Positions 10,547 through 21,363 of a DNA stretch of 64,000 nucleotides are shown here, piece by piece. The notes below the pieces were generated by a model. That model was given only the letters and a program-made list of their open reading frames with translations, was not told the DNA's origin and did not search any database. The stretch spans positions 62,001 to 126,000 of the forward strand of contig WOFQ01000037.1 of the NCBI GenBank assembly GCA_012184525.1, read 5' to 3'. The position numbers were made by a program, and so were the translations under genes. Position 1 is the stretch's first letter. Each line of letters starts with the position of its first letter. This DNA comes from Xenoacremonium recifei (Eukaryota; Ascomycota; Sordariomycetes; Hypocreales; Nectriaceae).

Positions 10547-11143
10547 ATGTCCAGCCCCCTCTTCGGCATCGTCCCCGCCGGCCAGCCCCTCATCACCGAC
10601 CCGACTTCCTCCCCCTCCGCAACCTCATTCCTCTACGCCCTGCCCACCACCAAGGCCTTCTCCCACATCGTCGTCTTCCTCCTGCCGGGCATTGCGCTGC
10701 CGGACAACTCCGCCGCTGCCATCTACCTTGCCACTGCCCAGGATGTCGCCGCTGCCGCGCAAGCTGGCTCTACGCCCAACTTCCGCTTCCTCGGCGGCAT
10801 CGGCCCCGGCAAGGAGAGCGCCATGTTCAAGGTCGGCGCCGGGGCCGGGCCCGAGTCCGGCGGTCTCATGGTTGGCGTGTCCATCGAGCCTGCGGACTCT
10901 GTCGGCCAGCGTCTGCAAGAACTCTCGGCTTCAAAAGCAGAGTCCGCGGCCGGAAAGCCCAGTACTGCAGATCTCGCCCAGCGCATCATCCAGAACGCAT
11001 TCAACTTTCTCTCCAGCTTCAGCGGCACTGCAGGGCCGGGCGGTGTTGAGGTCGTTCCGCTCAAGGCATTTGAGGACTGGTGGCGCAAGTTTGAATCGAG
11101 GGTGCGGTCAGATCCCAGCTTTTTGGAAAAACAGTCGAATTGA
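10547..11143 (+). CDS. OPI10: Hikeshi/OPI10 family protein
   Basis: 198 aa, single exon. Family knowledge: Hikeshi imports Hsp70 into the nucleus under heat stress; the yeast homologue OPI10 is linked to inositol and phospholipid regulation. The sequence opens MSSPLFGIVPAGQPL, with the FGxVxAGxPL-type N-terminus of the family. It carries HIVVFLLPGIALPDNSAAAIY and FRFLGGIGPGKESAMFKV blocks, then LMVGVSIEP. The C-terminus has an aromatic-rich helix (NAFNFLSSF) and PLKAFEDWWRKFESRV, matching the family end. No intron is needed. Confidence 0.93.
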   Translation: MSSPLFGIVPAGQPLITDPTSSPSATSFLYALPTTKAFSHIVVFLLPGIALPDNSAAAIYLATAQDVAAAAQAGSTPNFRFLGGIGPGKESAMFKVGAGAGPESGGLMVGVSIEPADSVGQRLQELSASKAESAAGKPSTADLAQRIIQNAFNFLSSFSGTAGPGGVEVVPLKAFEDWWRKFESRVRSDPSFLEKQSN

Positions 11144-11709
11144 GAGGATCGGAACATATCAACAAAACTTTCACATCTTGTAATTACCTGTTTGTTTGTC
11201 GTTGGGGTACTGGAAAATATCCGGGGAGTTTGGCCTGCGATTATTGCGTCACGCGGGGACATGAAGTATTGGAGTATTGTAGACGGGACGGACAAAAGAT
11301 CAAGAAACAGGGTTCATGGGTTCAACATGACCGTCAGGCATGTCATTAATTGAAGCATACCTAATATCTTCACACTTTCTCAAGAGTGGCCGGCAGGGTG
11401 TGCGCGTTGGCTTTCACTATACAAAGTCGCTGCTACACCATCATGCAAACAATACCCAGGTTCCCATTGATCGATCCATGCCGTGGAGGCTTCAGGACGA
11501 GGTATCAAGAACGCCCCAGTCCCATCCTAGTACACACAAAAGGTACATGTCCATCAAACGCCGGGTTCCGTTCCTATTCCCGCTCCTCTCAACTCAAACA
11601 GCCGGGGCTTCATCCCCTTAACCAATAATATCGACAGTCGAATGATACAAGGAAACTAATTTCCATACTCTTTCCAGTCCAGCCCAGCTTTCTTACTTTT
11701 TACCAGCGC
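11144..11709. other. Convergent intergenic region OPI10 / YND1
   Basis: 3' untranslated space between two tail-to-tail genes. Short frames only; nothing functional recognised. Confidence 0.5.
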
Positions 11710-13847
11710 TCAGTCTTCTTGCAAGGGAGACATAAAGGGACTTTTGGTTCTGGTAGGACTCCCGGCCCTACTGCGTCTCCCTGCCAAAAGCGAGGGTGTG
11801 AGTCTTTCACGGCTCTCTGTTCGCACGACTAGGCCACTTCGATCCATGGCAGAGGGCGGCTGCAGGTCATCGAAGCCCCTCGCGTTGATCTTTGGCGTCG
11901 CAAGGCCTGAGGCCCGTCCGGCCCGGGAGCCCGACCCTTCGCTACTGTCGGAATACTCGTTCTCGTCAGACTCGATATCCCCCAGCTCGAACTCGGCCGC
12001 CTCTCCCTCCTCCAGGACACGCTCATACGAAGGAGTATTCCGGCCGAACAGCTTGTTGGCCAAAGAGAATCCGCGAACGGGCTTCCGGGAGTTGGAGCGG
12101 CGGCGACGATTGAAAAAGCCAAAAAGCTTTCTCCTCCGCTCGGGTTTGCGAAAGACGTAAGCCATGATAAATAGAACAATGATGAAGACAAAGAGCCCCG
12201 ACGCCGCGCTCCCTGGCTTCTTCAGCAGATCATCTAAGTCGTCGTCATCATCGTCGTCGAACATCCCGGGTTTTGTAGGAAGGGGGTCAGATCCCGCAAA
12301 CTCGAAGTCCTTGGGAGTTCCATTGTCCACGTTACTCCCGAATCCGACTGGAAGGTTTTCGCCTTGTGGAGGGATCTGGCCGGCGGCGTATAGAACCATC
12401 TTTCCCATTGTCCAGCTGAGCTCGATGCCATCAATCTTGTCCACAGGTTGGAAGGGGTCGAGGTACGTCGTGTTATCGTCGTCTTTCGACTTGCCAGCGT
12501 CGGTTTTGTTGGCGCCATGACCCGCTTCGAGCCCGACTCGAGGAATTCCAATCCCGTCGTATAGCATGTTGATCAGCCATGACGCCTTGAAGCATGCCTC
12601 CCGTGCATCTGCCATCATCTCCTCCAGGGTCTTGTCCCGTCGGTCCAAGTCATGTTCAATATCCATCCACTGTTTGCTGCAGAACTCCATCACGTTGTTC
12701 TGGTAGGTCGCGAGGTCGTAGGCTTTATGCTTCCCGCCGAAAAAGCCATGGGTTGTATGCCAATACTCAGAGACTCCGACAAAGTGGTTTACATCAAAGT
12801 CAATGGCTGGAACATGTTGTCCATTGACTAGACAGGGCTGATCGTTGCAGGGCGCGTCCTTGCGAAGCAAAGGGTACGTTTGGCGCAAGCACTCGTCGAA
12901 CTTGCCTGTGCCTACCAGGACGGGCTCTTTTGAAGTTGTCTTTCCGTCGATGGCTCCGCCGTCGAGAGTCGTTCGGAGTCCAACGGGTAAACAAGGATCG
13001 GGAAGCTCCTTGGCGTCTGCGCCGTAGGATTCTTTGAGCTGGTCGACAAAACGTTCCCGAGCTTTGTTGGCACCAAAGCCAAGCCACGTGGCTGTGAATA
13101 CTTTGTGCTCGGCCGGCGAGCCATCGAGGTTGCGCATCCGCACGAGCTTGAGGTCGTTGGCGTGCTTTTCGGACTCGGTAGAATTGGGCGCGAAAGCAAT
13201 CTGCGATGAGGCGCCGCCCATGTCCAGGAAGCCGTAAGTATGGTGATTCTTGCCGTGGTCGTGCTTCTCTGGCTGATCGAAGCCTCCCAGAAGGTAGTTT
13301 GCCGCGATCCATCCGTACAGGCCTTCGGTCTCGCCAGAAATGACTTGCACGTGGGCATCGCAGTCGGGGAGGATGAATTTGGTCGTCGCCTGCAAATACG
13401 TGCAAATTCCCTGCAGTAGCGCGGCTTGCTCATGCTGGGGGAGTAATCGAACACCGGCCGTGGCCATGAGGAAGATTGGCGTCTCGGAGACCTTGTCGTG
13501 AGGGACCTCGTCGAGCGCAATGTCGATCAGCTCTTGTAGGTGGTCGTGACCGACACGAGAGACATCCTTGGCAAACGTGGACACGCCCGGATGTATCTTT
13601 TTGCTCTTTTCGATCTTCAGCTTCGGTAGGCGCTGTAGCTCGGCCGCGGAGGCAGCTCCATCGATGGCGGCAGCGGGATGCTTCCACTTGTAGACATACA
13701 GACGGGTCCCCGAGGAACCAGCGTCAAGGATAACTCCATATTGCGCTGTATAACGACGGGAAGTCAGCAAAGTCCAAGGCGAGGGGGAGGTAATAGCCAA
13801 TCGTCGCGAGGGCTTGGACGAGAGTTGGACGGACATTTTTTACCCAT
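11710..13847 (-). CDS. YND1: Golgi apyrase (GDA1/CD39 nucleoside diphosphatase)
   Basis: Hydrolyses nucleoside di- and triphosphates in the Golgi lumen, supporting sugar-nucleotide transport for glycosylation. Exons on the minus strand are 13847-13844 (only ATGG) and 13745-11710, intron 13746-13843 (98 bp, GTAAAA..ATACAG, CTGAC branch), giving 679 aa starting MAQYGVILDAGSSGTR. Apyrase conserved regions appear in order: DAGSSGTRLYVY, ATAGVRLL, GETEGLYGWIAANYLLG and DMGGASSQIAF. A single hydrophobic span (LFVFIIVLFIMAYVF, about residues 515-531) precedes a basic then acidic cytosolic tail, the YND1 topology. The 4-nt first exon is chosen because it places the start right before the first conserved region, as in homologues; unspliced RNA would instead start in frame at an intronic ATG (13836) and give 708 aa. 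Confidence 0.9.
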
Positions 13848-14972
13848 GGGGGCAGCGTCGCGTTCGCAGGCTCGGAAAAGTCGCAGATTCCCGGATCACG
13901 TGTCGCAATACAAAGCGATGGAAATGCGAGCGCAATTATTTGTAGTCGTGGAATCGTTCGCGATAGCTGATGCCGGCCGTTAGAGGTGGTCTGTCAACGG
14001 TGACGTTGCCGGGCACCAGGGGTTCGAGGATGTAGATCCTGATTGTTTAGGAGGCGACACGCAGACGGCGAGGATTGGCGATTCGAGCGAGGGTTCGAGA
14101 AGGGAAGAAAAACAAAAGCAGCGATTAAATTAATGTCGATGGTATGCGTGGGTTTCGAAGCGAGTGTGGTGCATCGTCGATGCGGCGGTAGCGATGGTAG
14201 AGGAGAGGGAGAATGGCAAGGAAGACGAGGGCGTTGGAAGGTTTGCGTCTTGAGCCACAAGGGGATTGCGTATGGACGGGAGGCAATCAACCAAGGCTTC
14301 ATCTAGCGCAAGTACCGCTGCAGCGAAAATCGCGTGGGGGGGGACCTCGTTTTCAGCTCCCGCCCCTGGCCGTCCCGAATGCGGGCTGGTTCGAGAAGAG
14401 GCGTCAAATAGATTGTCTCACTTGCAGGGGACGGGAGGGGCGAGTCGATGCGCTAGCGAGATAAGCCCAGCGATAGCCCGCCACAGGCTCTGCGCAAGTG
14501 CTGACTCCCACGCTGCTATAAATACAGGGGGGCTCATTGGCGGACAGCGGGCCTCGGCGGCGGAATACGAGCGAAGATGTGCTGCTGCTGCTGGCCACCA
14601 TCACGAGCATTCGAGACGGGCGGGTGGGGTCGATTCGTGACCTCAATTATTGGTTCTTACTCCGTACATCTATCACAATCATTTATTCCGGTCCGTAGAC
14701 CACATGCCAGTAAACAATAATCTCTTATTCATCAAGTCAGTCTTGCTGACCTCTTGGAGTGTCCAAATTACTTACTCAGGTCTGTTCCCATCAGGGAATA
14801 ACCACACGAGTCATCCCAAAGACACTCGATCTAATCTGCAAAACGTTAATAATCATTAAAAATCATCATTGTCGTCGTCGTTGTCATCATCATCTGCGTT
14901 GCCTCATCAATATCTCTGCGTCTCCTCATCAATATCTCTGCGTCTCCTCATCAATATCTCTGCGTCGCCTCA
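13848..14972. other. Intergenic region YND1 - coiled-coil gene
   Basis: Promoter and leader of YND1 toward 13848, and the 3' flank of the coiled-coil gene toward 14972. Some open frames are present (for example 14266-14640, plus) but they show low-complexity, antisense-like composition. The right end contains the 22-bp tandem repeats described separately. Confidence 0.45.
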
Positions 14973-14991
14973 TCAATATCTCTGCGTCGCC
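14904..14991. repeat. 22-bp minisatellite, four copies
   Basis: Unit TCATCAATATCTCTGCGTCTCC (written on the plus strand) begins at 14904, 14926, 14948 and 14970. Copies differ only at the T/G before the last CC. A degenerate 20-bp copy precedes it at about 14884-14903. The fourth copy contains the stop codon (TGA at 14975-14973, minus strand) of the neighbouring coiled-coil gene, so the array forms its 3' end and downstream flank. Confidence 0.95.
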
Positions 14992-16067
14992 AGATCCATG
15001 GCATACTTCCTCTTCAGGCGCGGTGACTTATTCTCGTACCAGATCAGCCGCTGGTGTTCCTCAATCTGAACCTGGCGACACTCGGCCAGCTGCTGCAGAA
15101 GCATCTCCTCTCTTGCCACTGCAGCTTGAGCGGCCTGTCGCATCGCCTTGCGCAGGTCGGCCTTCTCGCCGCGCATTTGCTCGTACTTCGTCTTGTACCT
15201 GGAAGCCCTCTCTCGCAACTTATCGTTCTCGTCAAAAAGCTCTATGACCAGGGAATCCGTGGTATCCAGGATACTTCCCAAGTATGAGCCTCTAAGATGG
15301 ACGGATGCATAATAGTCGTCTTGGTCCGGCTCCTCCGAGGGATCTTCCCAAAGCGAACACTCTTCCTCTGAGTCTTCTGAGTCCTCTTCGAGGTCCGCTG
15401 GGTCTGAGATTTTCAGATCGTCCAACTGCTTCCAGCTGAATCTCTGAGTCTTCAGATCACTGTCATAGTCAGCAACTTCGTCCATTTCCGCACCAGAACT
15501 CTCACCGGGGTAATATAGATAATCAGGGTCTCGCTCCGCAAACGAAGCCTTAGGAGAATCAAAATTCTCGACCACAATCTGGGGCACTGTCGCAGGCATG
15601 GCGATCTCTCTTCCATCAAGCTCCTGGACCTGCAGGGGCAAGTTAGGATGAGATCCCAGAGCTTCGTGATGTCTCCCAAGTTTTCTTCCATCGACGTTCC
15701 GCTCCTGTGGCCCGATAGGTCCAACACGGTTCGGGGTGACATTTCGCACACGATCGTAGTCCCGCGTAAGCGGAATTGGATCAGAGATGACAGGCCGTGT
15801 AATACAGTAGGGCTCTCTGGCCTTATACTGCTGTCGTAGATTCTCGTCCCCTTTCGGGGCGGGAGGAAGCTTCCGCAGTTTGTTCGTCGCGCGACGCACG
15901 CGGGAGACCATGCTGGGCTCAGGGTTAGCGGGGGATATATATATATATTCGCCAAAGAAACGGGTTGTTTTGTTCAAATACCGGTCGATCGTGTGCGATG
16001 CCACCTTTTGTAGGAGGCGCGAGGTGAGAGAAGGCTTGGTGGCCTGGTATCTTTGTGTGCGAGACAT
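14973..16067 (-). CDS. Hypothetical acidic protein with C-terminal coiled coil
   Basis: No family recognised. The start ATG at 16067 gives MSRTQRYQATKPSL. With a probable intron 15913-15981 (69 bp, GTATTT..CCCAG, GCTAAC branch) the protein is 341 aa; the intron is a multiple of three and stop-free, so unspliced it would be 364 aa. The N-terminal 40 residues are basic; the middle is proline/charge-rich; about residues 200-260 are strongly acidic with DLEEDSEDSEEECSLWED. The C-terminal ~90 residues form a predicted coiled coil (ELFDENDKLRERASRYKTKY, then Ala/Arg/Gln heptads). The stop codon lies in the first-encountered copy of the 22-bp minisatellite. It could be a lineage-restricted protein. 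Confidence 0.6.
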   Translation of the reverse strand: MSRTQRYQATKPSLTSRLLQKVASHTIDRYLNKTTRFFGEYIYISPANPEPSMVSRVRRATNKLRKLPPAPKGDENLRQQYKAREPYCITRPVISDPIPLTRDYDRVRNVTPNRVGPIGPQERNVDGRKLGRHHEALGSHPNLPLQVQELDGREIAMPATVPQIVVENFDSPKASFAERDPDYLYYPGESSGAEMDEVADYDSDLKTQRFSWKQLDDLKISDPADLEEDSEDSEEECSLWEDPSEEPDQDDYYASVHLRGSYLGSILDTTDSLVIELFDENDKLRERASRYKTKYEQMRGEKADLRKAMRQAAQAAVAREEMLLQQLAECRQVQIEEHQRLIWYENKSPRLKRKYAMDLATQRY

Positions 16068-16438
16068 GGTGGAAGTCTGCGGTTTATGTAGTGAGATGCA
16101 AAGTTGGTTTGTCTGGTGAACAGATGGAAGAAGATAAAATTCTAAGCTATGTCGGGGAATCAAGCGTCTTCTTATGCACAGAATGGTCGATGTGCTCGGA
16201 CTCAGCCCTCTGTTCTCCTGTCACTCTCCTAGCGATGAACATCACCGTGCATCCTTTGTGGCTGAGGACATTCGTGACAGAACAAACTCTCCTAACCTCA
16301 CTATGGGTGTTCTGACACCCTGAATCTACCATGTCATTGCCAATTAACTCAATTTGTTCAATTCTCCATTCACTTTGTCACATGCGCCGAGTCATTTATA
16401 TCTGAGATGCTGTGGTGAACAAGGCAGGTCGTCCCCTT
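16068..16438. other. Intergenic region coiled-coil gene - HEI10
   Basis: Promoter and leader of the coiled-coil gene on the minus strand plus the 3' flank of HEI10. Nothing else recognised. Confidence 0.45.
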
Positions 16439-17666
16439 TTACCTGCTTGTCATCGTGCCGTTGATTTCCGGGGAATTGGAGGGCTGGCTGACTCTCAAAC
16501 CAGATGTGAGCCCTGAACCAGCCACATTCCTCCGATTCTGAGCAAAAGACGTTGCGTTGGTCCCGATGCTCTGTCTCGCAATCCCAGACACCGGTGCTGG
16601 TGTTGCTGTCTGGCCCATGAACATGTGCCCTCCTGCGAGCTTCGGCGGAAGCGATGGCCCCCCAACTGCGTGCCGGCGAGAGCTCACCACTGGAGTGGCA
16701 TTGAACTCGGCTTCGATAATTAGCTTGAGCTCCAAAGTCCCAGCAGACAGACATACCTCGAATTGGACCACCTGGTCGCCAACGGCCGTCGTTGCCAAAT
16801 GTGTTGAAGCCAGCTCGGGGAATATTGGTGTTCATGCCGGCTGGGTCTAATCGATGACTTTGCTCGAAAGCCGGCACGGCAGTGTTGCTCGAGAATTCCC
16901 GGAGAGGTAAGCCTCCTGCAAAACCAGAGTCCTCGGAATGCGGCAATTGAAAAGTAGAATCGACAGCATCGGAGGCCGCTCGCTGTATTTGGCCCATTTC
17001 CGCTTTCCGCTTGACCTTGTCATACAGTTCTTGTGTCTGCAAGAGCTTTCGGCTTTTCTCTCGATATGCTTGGCTAATCTCCTCGTTCTTTCGCCGCAAA
17101 ACTTCTTGATCATTTGACATGCCTGTAATGGTCAGATGCTTGTGCTAAAGGGACGAGGAAGGAACTTACTAGTCAACTTGTTCTGAAGATTCTCGATCTC
17201 AGCATTTGCATCGTTGACTGTCTTGTCTAGACGAACACTGAGGTTAGAGTATTTTTCGGTCAGGGTCTTGCACAAATATTGCTGATAGTAGATATCCTGA
17301 GTAGTTTGGTACGCCCAGAAGCTCAAGGCCCTTCCAGCGCACTCCATGATGATATTTGGGCTCAGCCCGCTTAGTACACTGGTCTTGTAATCCTCGCTCG
17401 GGTTGAGATTTGCAATGACAGCATCGTCCGGATTGGCAAGATGAGAATTGCACGCTGGACATGTCCTCCGCCTCTCAGCCTCTTGAGCGGTGATCCCCAA
17501 TCGATGCGCACAATCCAGACAGAAGATGTGGCTTATTCCGTCGAGGTCAGTATCATGTAAGAATTCGAAGTTAATTGTGGCCATCTAACCTGCAGGTAGT
17601 GACAAGAGCACGATCAGCCAGCTCTCGACGACACTTGAGGTTGTTGCAGGTCAGTGAATGTTCCAT
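16439..17666 (-). CDS. HEI10: HEI10/Zip3-type meiotic RING protein (CCNB1IP1 family)
   Basis: Probable SUMO/ubiquitin ligase of meiotic crossover sites. Four exons on the minus strand: 17666-17590, 17531-17170, 17122-16757 and 16710-16439; introns 58, 47 and 46 bp, all GT..AG, giving 358 aa. The N-terminal RING is Cys7-x4-Cys12, Cys25-S-His27, CLDC and CPAC at about residue 50; the first splice joins TTCS to HIFCLDC and so completes the finger. A long coiled coil follows (KTLTEKYSNLSVRLDKTVND, LRRKNEEISQAYREKSRK), then a disordered Ser/Pro/Gly tail, the HEI10 plan in fungi. The exact enzyme class (SUMO versus ubiquitin) is not visible from sequence. Confidence 0.87.
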
Positions 17667-18219
17667 ATCGATTCGCAGCTGGGTATCCTTTCATGACGAT
17701 TGACTCTTGATGTTCAGTTTGAAGTTTTTTTTGGCTTTGGGATGATAGGGAAGATGAATCTCGCCTATGACGACCTTTTAAGAGCAAAGGGTTGATACCT
17801 CAGGCGCGTACAGTGGCAGCTGTCCATCAAAGGCCATCAAAGGAAGGACCAAGGCAAGATCACCTCTGGCAGGAGAGGATCGGGACCACCTCATGGACCA
17901 TTGGCACTTTCCCAATGAATTTTATCCTAAATTCCTGCTTCGTTCACGTAAGCATTCGATTATTTTTGAATGCGACAGTATCACCGACGAGCCTCCTGTA
18001 ATTTGGTTGTCCGGTCGAATCACCGAATCACTTGATGTTAAAAGGCCAAACAATGTATATGTTGGGTCTAAACTCCCTCTGCATTATTTAGCATACAGAT
18101 CATAAAAGTCTCTTTCTTTTGACAAGCACCTGCTCCTGTGCCCCCGATCGACTCCGTTCCCTCTTCCCTAGTCTCCCCGAAAGTCTAGGTTGATCGTCTT
18201 GACGTGCCAAATGGCGTTC
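17667..18219. other. Intergenic region HEI10 - ULA1
   Basis: HEI10 promoter (minus strand) and ULA1 3' flank. No coding sequence recognised. Confidence 0.5.
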
Positions 18220-20051
18220 CTAGAGCCGAAGAACCTGGCAACGGCTCTCAATTCCATCGAAGATACACGTGTTGTCTATGGGAACATATTGCTTCGTGAT
18301 TATTTTGATCATCTCCTGAGCTACCATGCCGCCCATGATGGCAGAGATGTTGTGCAGCTCGCCGCCGGCAGCGCGCGACACTTCTTCGGCAATCTTTTTA
18401 AATCGCTCTTTGCCGGCAGTTTGAGGTGCTTTCTGTGTGATGTATTCCAGAATCTCATCGGCGGAGGCAGTGGTGACATACGAGGTGGCAGTCAGTGCGA
18501 GATAGATTGGGATCAGTGAGAGGGGCATTTCCGGCCCAGCTATGGCTGCTATTTCGTCATTTGCCAACTCTTGATCTGTGAAGTGCCATTGTTAGATCAA
18601 AAAAAAAATTCCATAGTTGCCGAAGCGCATTCATCTTACCAACGATGTTCGAGATTTCCACAGGCCCATCTCTGGCAGCATTGATGAGCTTGATGAAGCG
18701 AGCGTTCTTACAGAACAGCTCCACCTCATTCACGTCGATTTCTTCTCCATGTGGATTGCTTCGAATCAGTTGCATAACTTCATTGACATCCTGACGAGCT
18801 TTTTCTTTGTAAATGTTCTGAAGTTTGATGTATACCGTCGATTCGGCCTTCATGTCCGGGAGGCCGCCGGGAACTGGTAACCGTTGGTTTTTCTCATAGA
18901 ATTCCTTTACAGCCTTGGCAATGATCCAGAACCCCGACTTAGTCTCGTCCTATTTTCCCTGTTAGAACTTCAAATAGAGGTCAAAGAATGGCGATCACGA
19001 ACAGGTTTTTGATGCTGGTAGTCAAACACTTGCTGTAGAGTACTCGGGATAGAAGGCGCGACTACATGCTTCATCACAGCTGCGACAGCCTCATCAAAGT
19101 TCTCTTCTGGGCCTTCGGGGTTATTCCTCATTGCTTCTTGGACAGATTTTCGAAAGGCCGTCTTGTCAGCGTAAGAGGTGGGGTATTTTCCTTCATGGGT
19201 TTGCTGCCACAAGTCTAGATAGTATAATAGGATGACAACTAGAGGCAGATGACCGTGCTTATGGTTGTCCAAGTTGTCGATATTCTGGGTCATTTCTTTC
19301 GCAAACGATACAAGTTCGGGCCAGGGAGAAAGGAGTCGTAGGTCAGTGGTAGCGGTCTCGTCGGGATGGGTGTCGACGATGGGAAAGGTCCCAGGCAAAG
19401 TGACGTTAAAGTATGAGTAGAATCCAACAGAATGAACCGCTATTACGGGTATACGGTGTTTCTGACCATGCTCGTGAATGAGTTGAACCTGCTCCTGAGT
19501 GAGAGGTAGGGTATATAGGATCATAGTGAAAGCCGGCGAGCCTTGAAGCAGGTCGCCGAGGTTCAAAGGACCCTGCTTCAGGTTAGGTTCCAGTGTGAGA
19601 AATGCTATCAGTCGATCATCCCACCTTTGTCTTCGGGTACCAGTCACCCTGGACCTCAGGGTTGAGCTCGAGAAGGAGCTCCGTATTGCATTCCGCCCTC
19701 GACTTTCCCAAGGACGAATCATCAAGGAAGAAATTGACTCCCAGGTCTTCATGGCTGACGGTAGCTTCGTCTGCTATTGTGAAGCTACCAATACCTAAGA
19801 TTTTCGAATAGTCAGTAACAGCGATGGGATGGAATGAGACTATAGGAATGAGCTGACTAACCTGGGAGAACGAGGTTCTTCAGTGTTTCAACCCCAACTG
19901 TACCACAGCCAGAATTCACCAAGAGGATGTTTGCCGACTCCAGGGCCGCCTGACCAGAAGCTGCCCACAGCCTCAGTTGGCGATCATACTTTCTCTCCTT
20001 TTCTGAAGGTCCATGGAGAATGGGGGGCGTCTGGGCCATGACGTCGGTCAT
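18220..20051 (-). CDS. ULA1: NEDD8-activating enzyme E1 regulatory subunit Ula1 (APP-BP1)
   Basis: Partners Uba3 to activate NEDD8/Rub1 for cullin modification. Five exons on the minus strand: 20051-19862, 19794-19625, 19572-19003, 18949-18640 and 18575-18220; introns 67, 52, 53 and 64 bp. This gives 531 aa, the family length. The N-terminus carries EKERKYDRQLRLWAASGQ, the E1-family adenylation-fold signature, then NILLVNSGCGTVGVETLKNLVLPG and, across the first splice, IGSFTIADE. The C-terminus has AGGELHNISAIMGGMVAQEMIKI and a YVPIDNTCIFDGI end. It lacks a catalytic cysteine domain, as expected of the regulatory half. Exon boundaries were fixed by phase and these conserved segments. It is divergent with the MFS gene over 1.3 kb. 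Confidence 0.92.
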
Positions 20052-21363
20052 GATGGAGGGGTTAGAGGCTGTTAAACCCAACGACAGAATGGAGAAGGGA
20101 AGAAGAGCCGACCAACGACCCCACCCAGAAGGTCGAACGGAGGATGTGCTGCAGAAAGGGCGGGAAAGATGACGATCGAAAAGTCGGTATACTCTGTGAC
20201 AGCACGGCGTGCGATGTCGCCTGAACGCTGAACAGTAGCAGCTCAGGCCAGGCTGCGAGCTGGCAGTTGGCGGTTAGCGGACGCCGTTTGGCCGATGTCC
20301 GTTTGCGGCTTAGCGCGCGGGAGCTGAAGCGGTGCAGGTGGTCCGTGCGACCGAATGCGAGCAGGCCTGCAACGACAAAGTGCCCACTTCACGTTGAAAC
20401 ATGAGACTTGTTCAAGCACAGAACGACACTCTCGTGTATTAACCGGACGAGCAGTTTTGACCATTTTCTGCGCCTTGATGACGAGGCGTCATGTGATTCA
20501 TGTCTGTTCAGTGGTATCTCTCGATCCTTGTGCCCCATCAAGTAGCGGCCTTGGCCTCGGCTGTGCCTCCCTCACGCTGCAAGAGATGCCCTAGGGAAGT
20601 CCCATGACCTTTGGCAACATCACGCTGCCGCCGCTCAACAGTTCTCAGCCGCTCAATAGCACGAGATTCTCCGGCCCAGCGTAAGCCGGAGATCTTCAAG
20701 ACTATATAGCGCTACTGCGATGAGGCCCCAAAAGACTAAACCCCTGATTGCTTCCCCAGGCGAGTGCGAGCGCCATCCCCACCCCCTCCCGACGGCCTCG
20801 AATAGCGGCTCAGCTGGTCAGATGCCATCTCGCATTCTCTTAGACATGTTCGGATTATTATGGGACTTTAGTCTAGCTCACGTCTTGACGGCTCTGTTAG
20901 CCTGCATTTGCTGCTGCTCTATCTGGAGATCAGACCGCCAACGGGCCTTCAAAGGCTCCGAGCCTTGTTCATCCCATTGCTGGCCTTGCTTTGTGATGAT
21001 TCCGCGCGTACCCTCAACATGATGCGCCCTCTTTGATTGCTGCAGTGCCTGATCAACTGACCAGTCTGCGAGTTGGAACTCTTCGTGATGGGGCCGGTGC
21101 AAACGCAGAACGTGCAAGAACAGCCCGTCTTACTCCTGCCTTTCTTCGGATCGGACTTTGCTTTGGTCATCCTCCAGACTTGTGCTTCGTAAATCTTGCG
21201 TCCGTCCGCGGTCCTCCGCAAACAGAATCACCCCTTTTGCCGGGTGGCCGTTTATAAAAGGCACTCGGTATATTCTTTTACATCGGACTTCGCCTTCAAC
21301 TAGTCGCCACTCTTTTGATATGTCCATCATCTAACAAGCTGATATCCCCTATCCATCCTCATC
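20052..21363. other. Long divergent intergenic region ULA1 / MFS transporter
   Basis: 1.3 kb with no credible gene. Small frames at 20355-20594 and 20720-21022 lack family features. The right end is the MFS promoter with a TATA-like box (noted separately). Confidence 0.45.
21251..21260 (+). promoter_or_regulatory. TATA-like box of MFS gene
   Basis: TTTATAAAAG lies about 104 bp upstream of the MFS start codon, a plausible core-promoter position. A TATA box suits a regulated transporter better than a housekeeping gene; function is inference. Confidence 0.45.

Noticed and set aside
12800..13520. 200-aa minus-strand alternative frames
   Set aside because: Shifted-frame shadows of the YND1 exon; no start context or family features.
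14266..14640. 124-aa plus-strand frame between YND1 and the coiled-coil gene
   Set aside because: No conserved segment, no splice logic, and composition of GC-rich non-coding DNA; low support as a gene.
14881..15000. CRISPR-like array
   Set aside because: The 22-bp units are head-to-tail with no spacers; it is a minisatellite in eukaryotic DNA.
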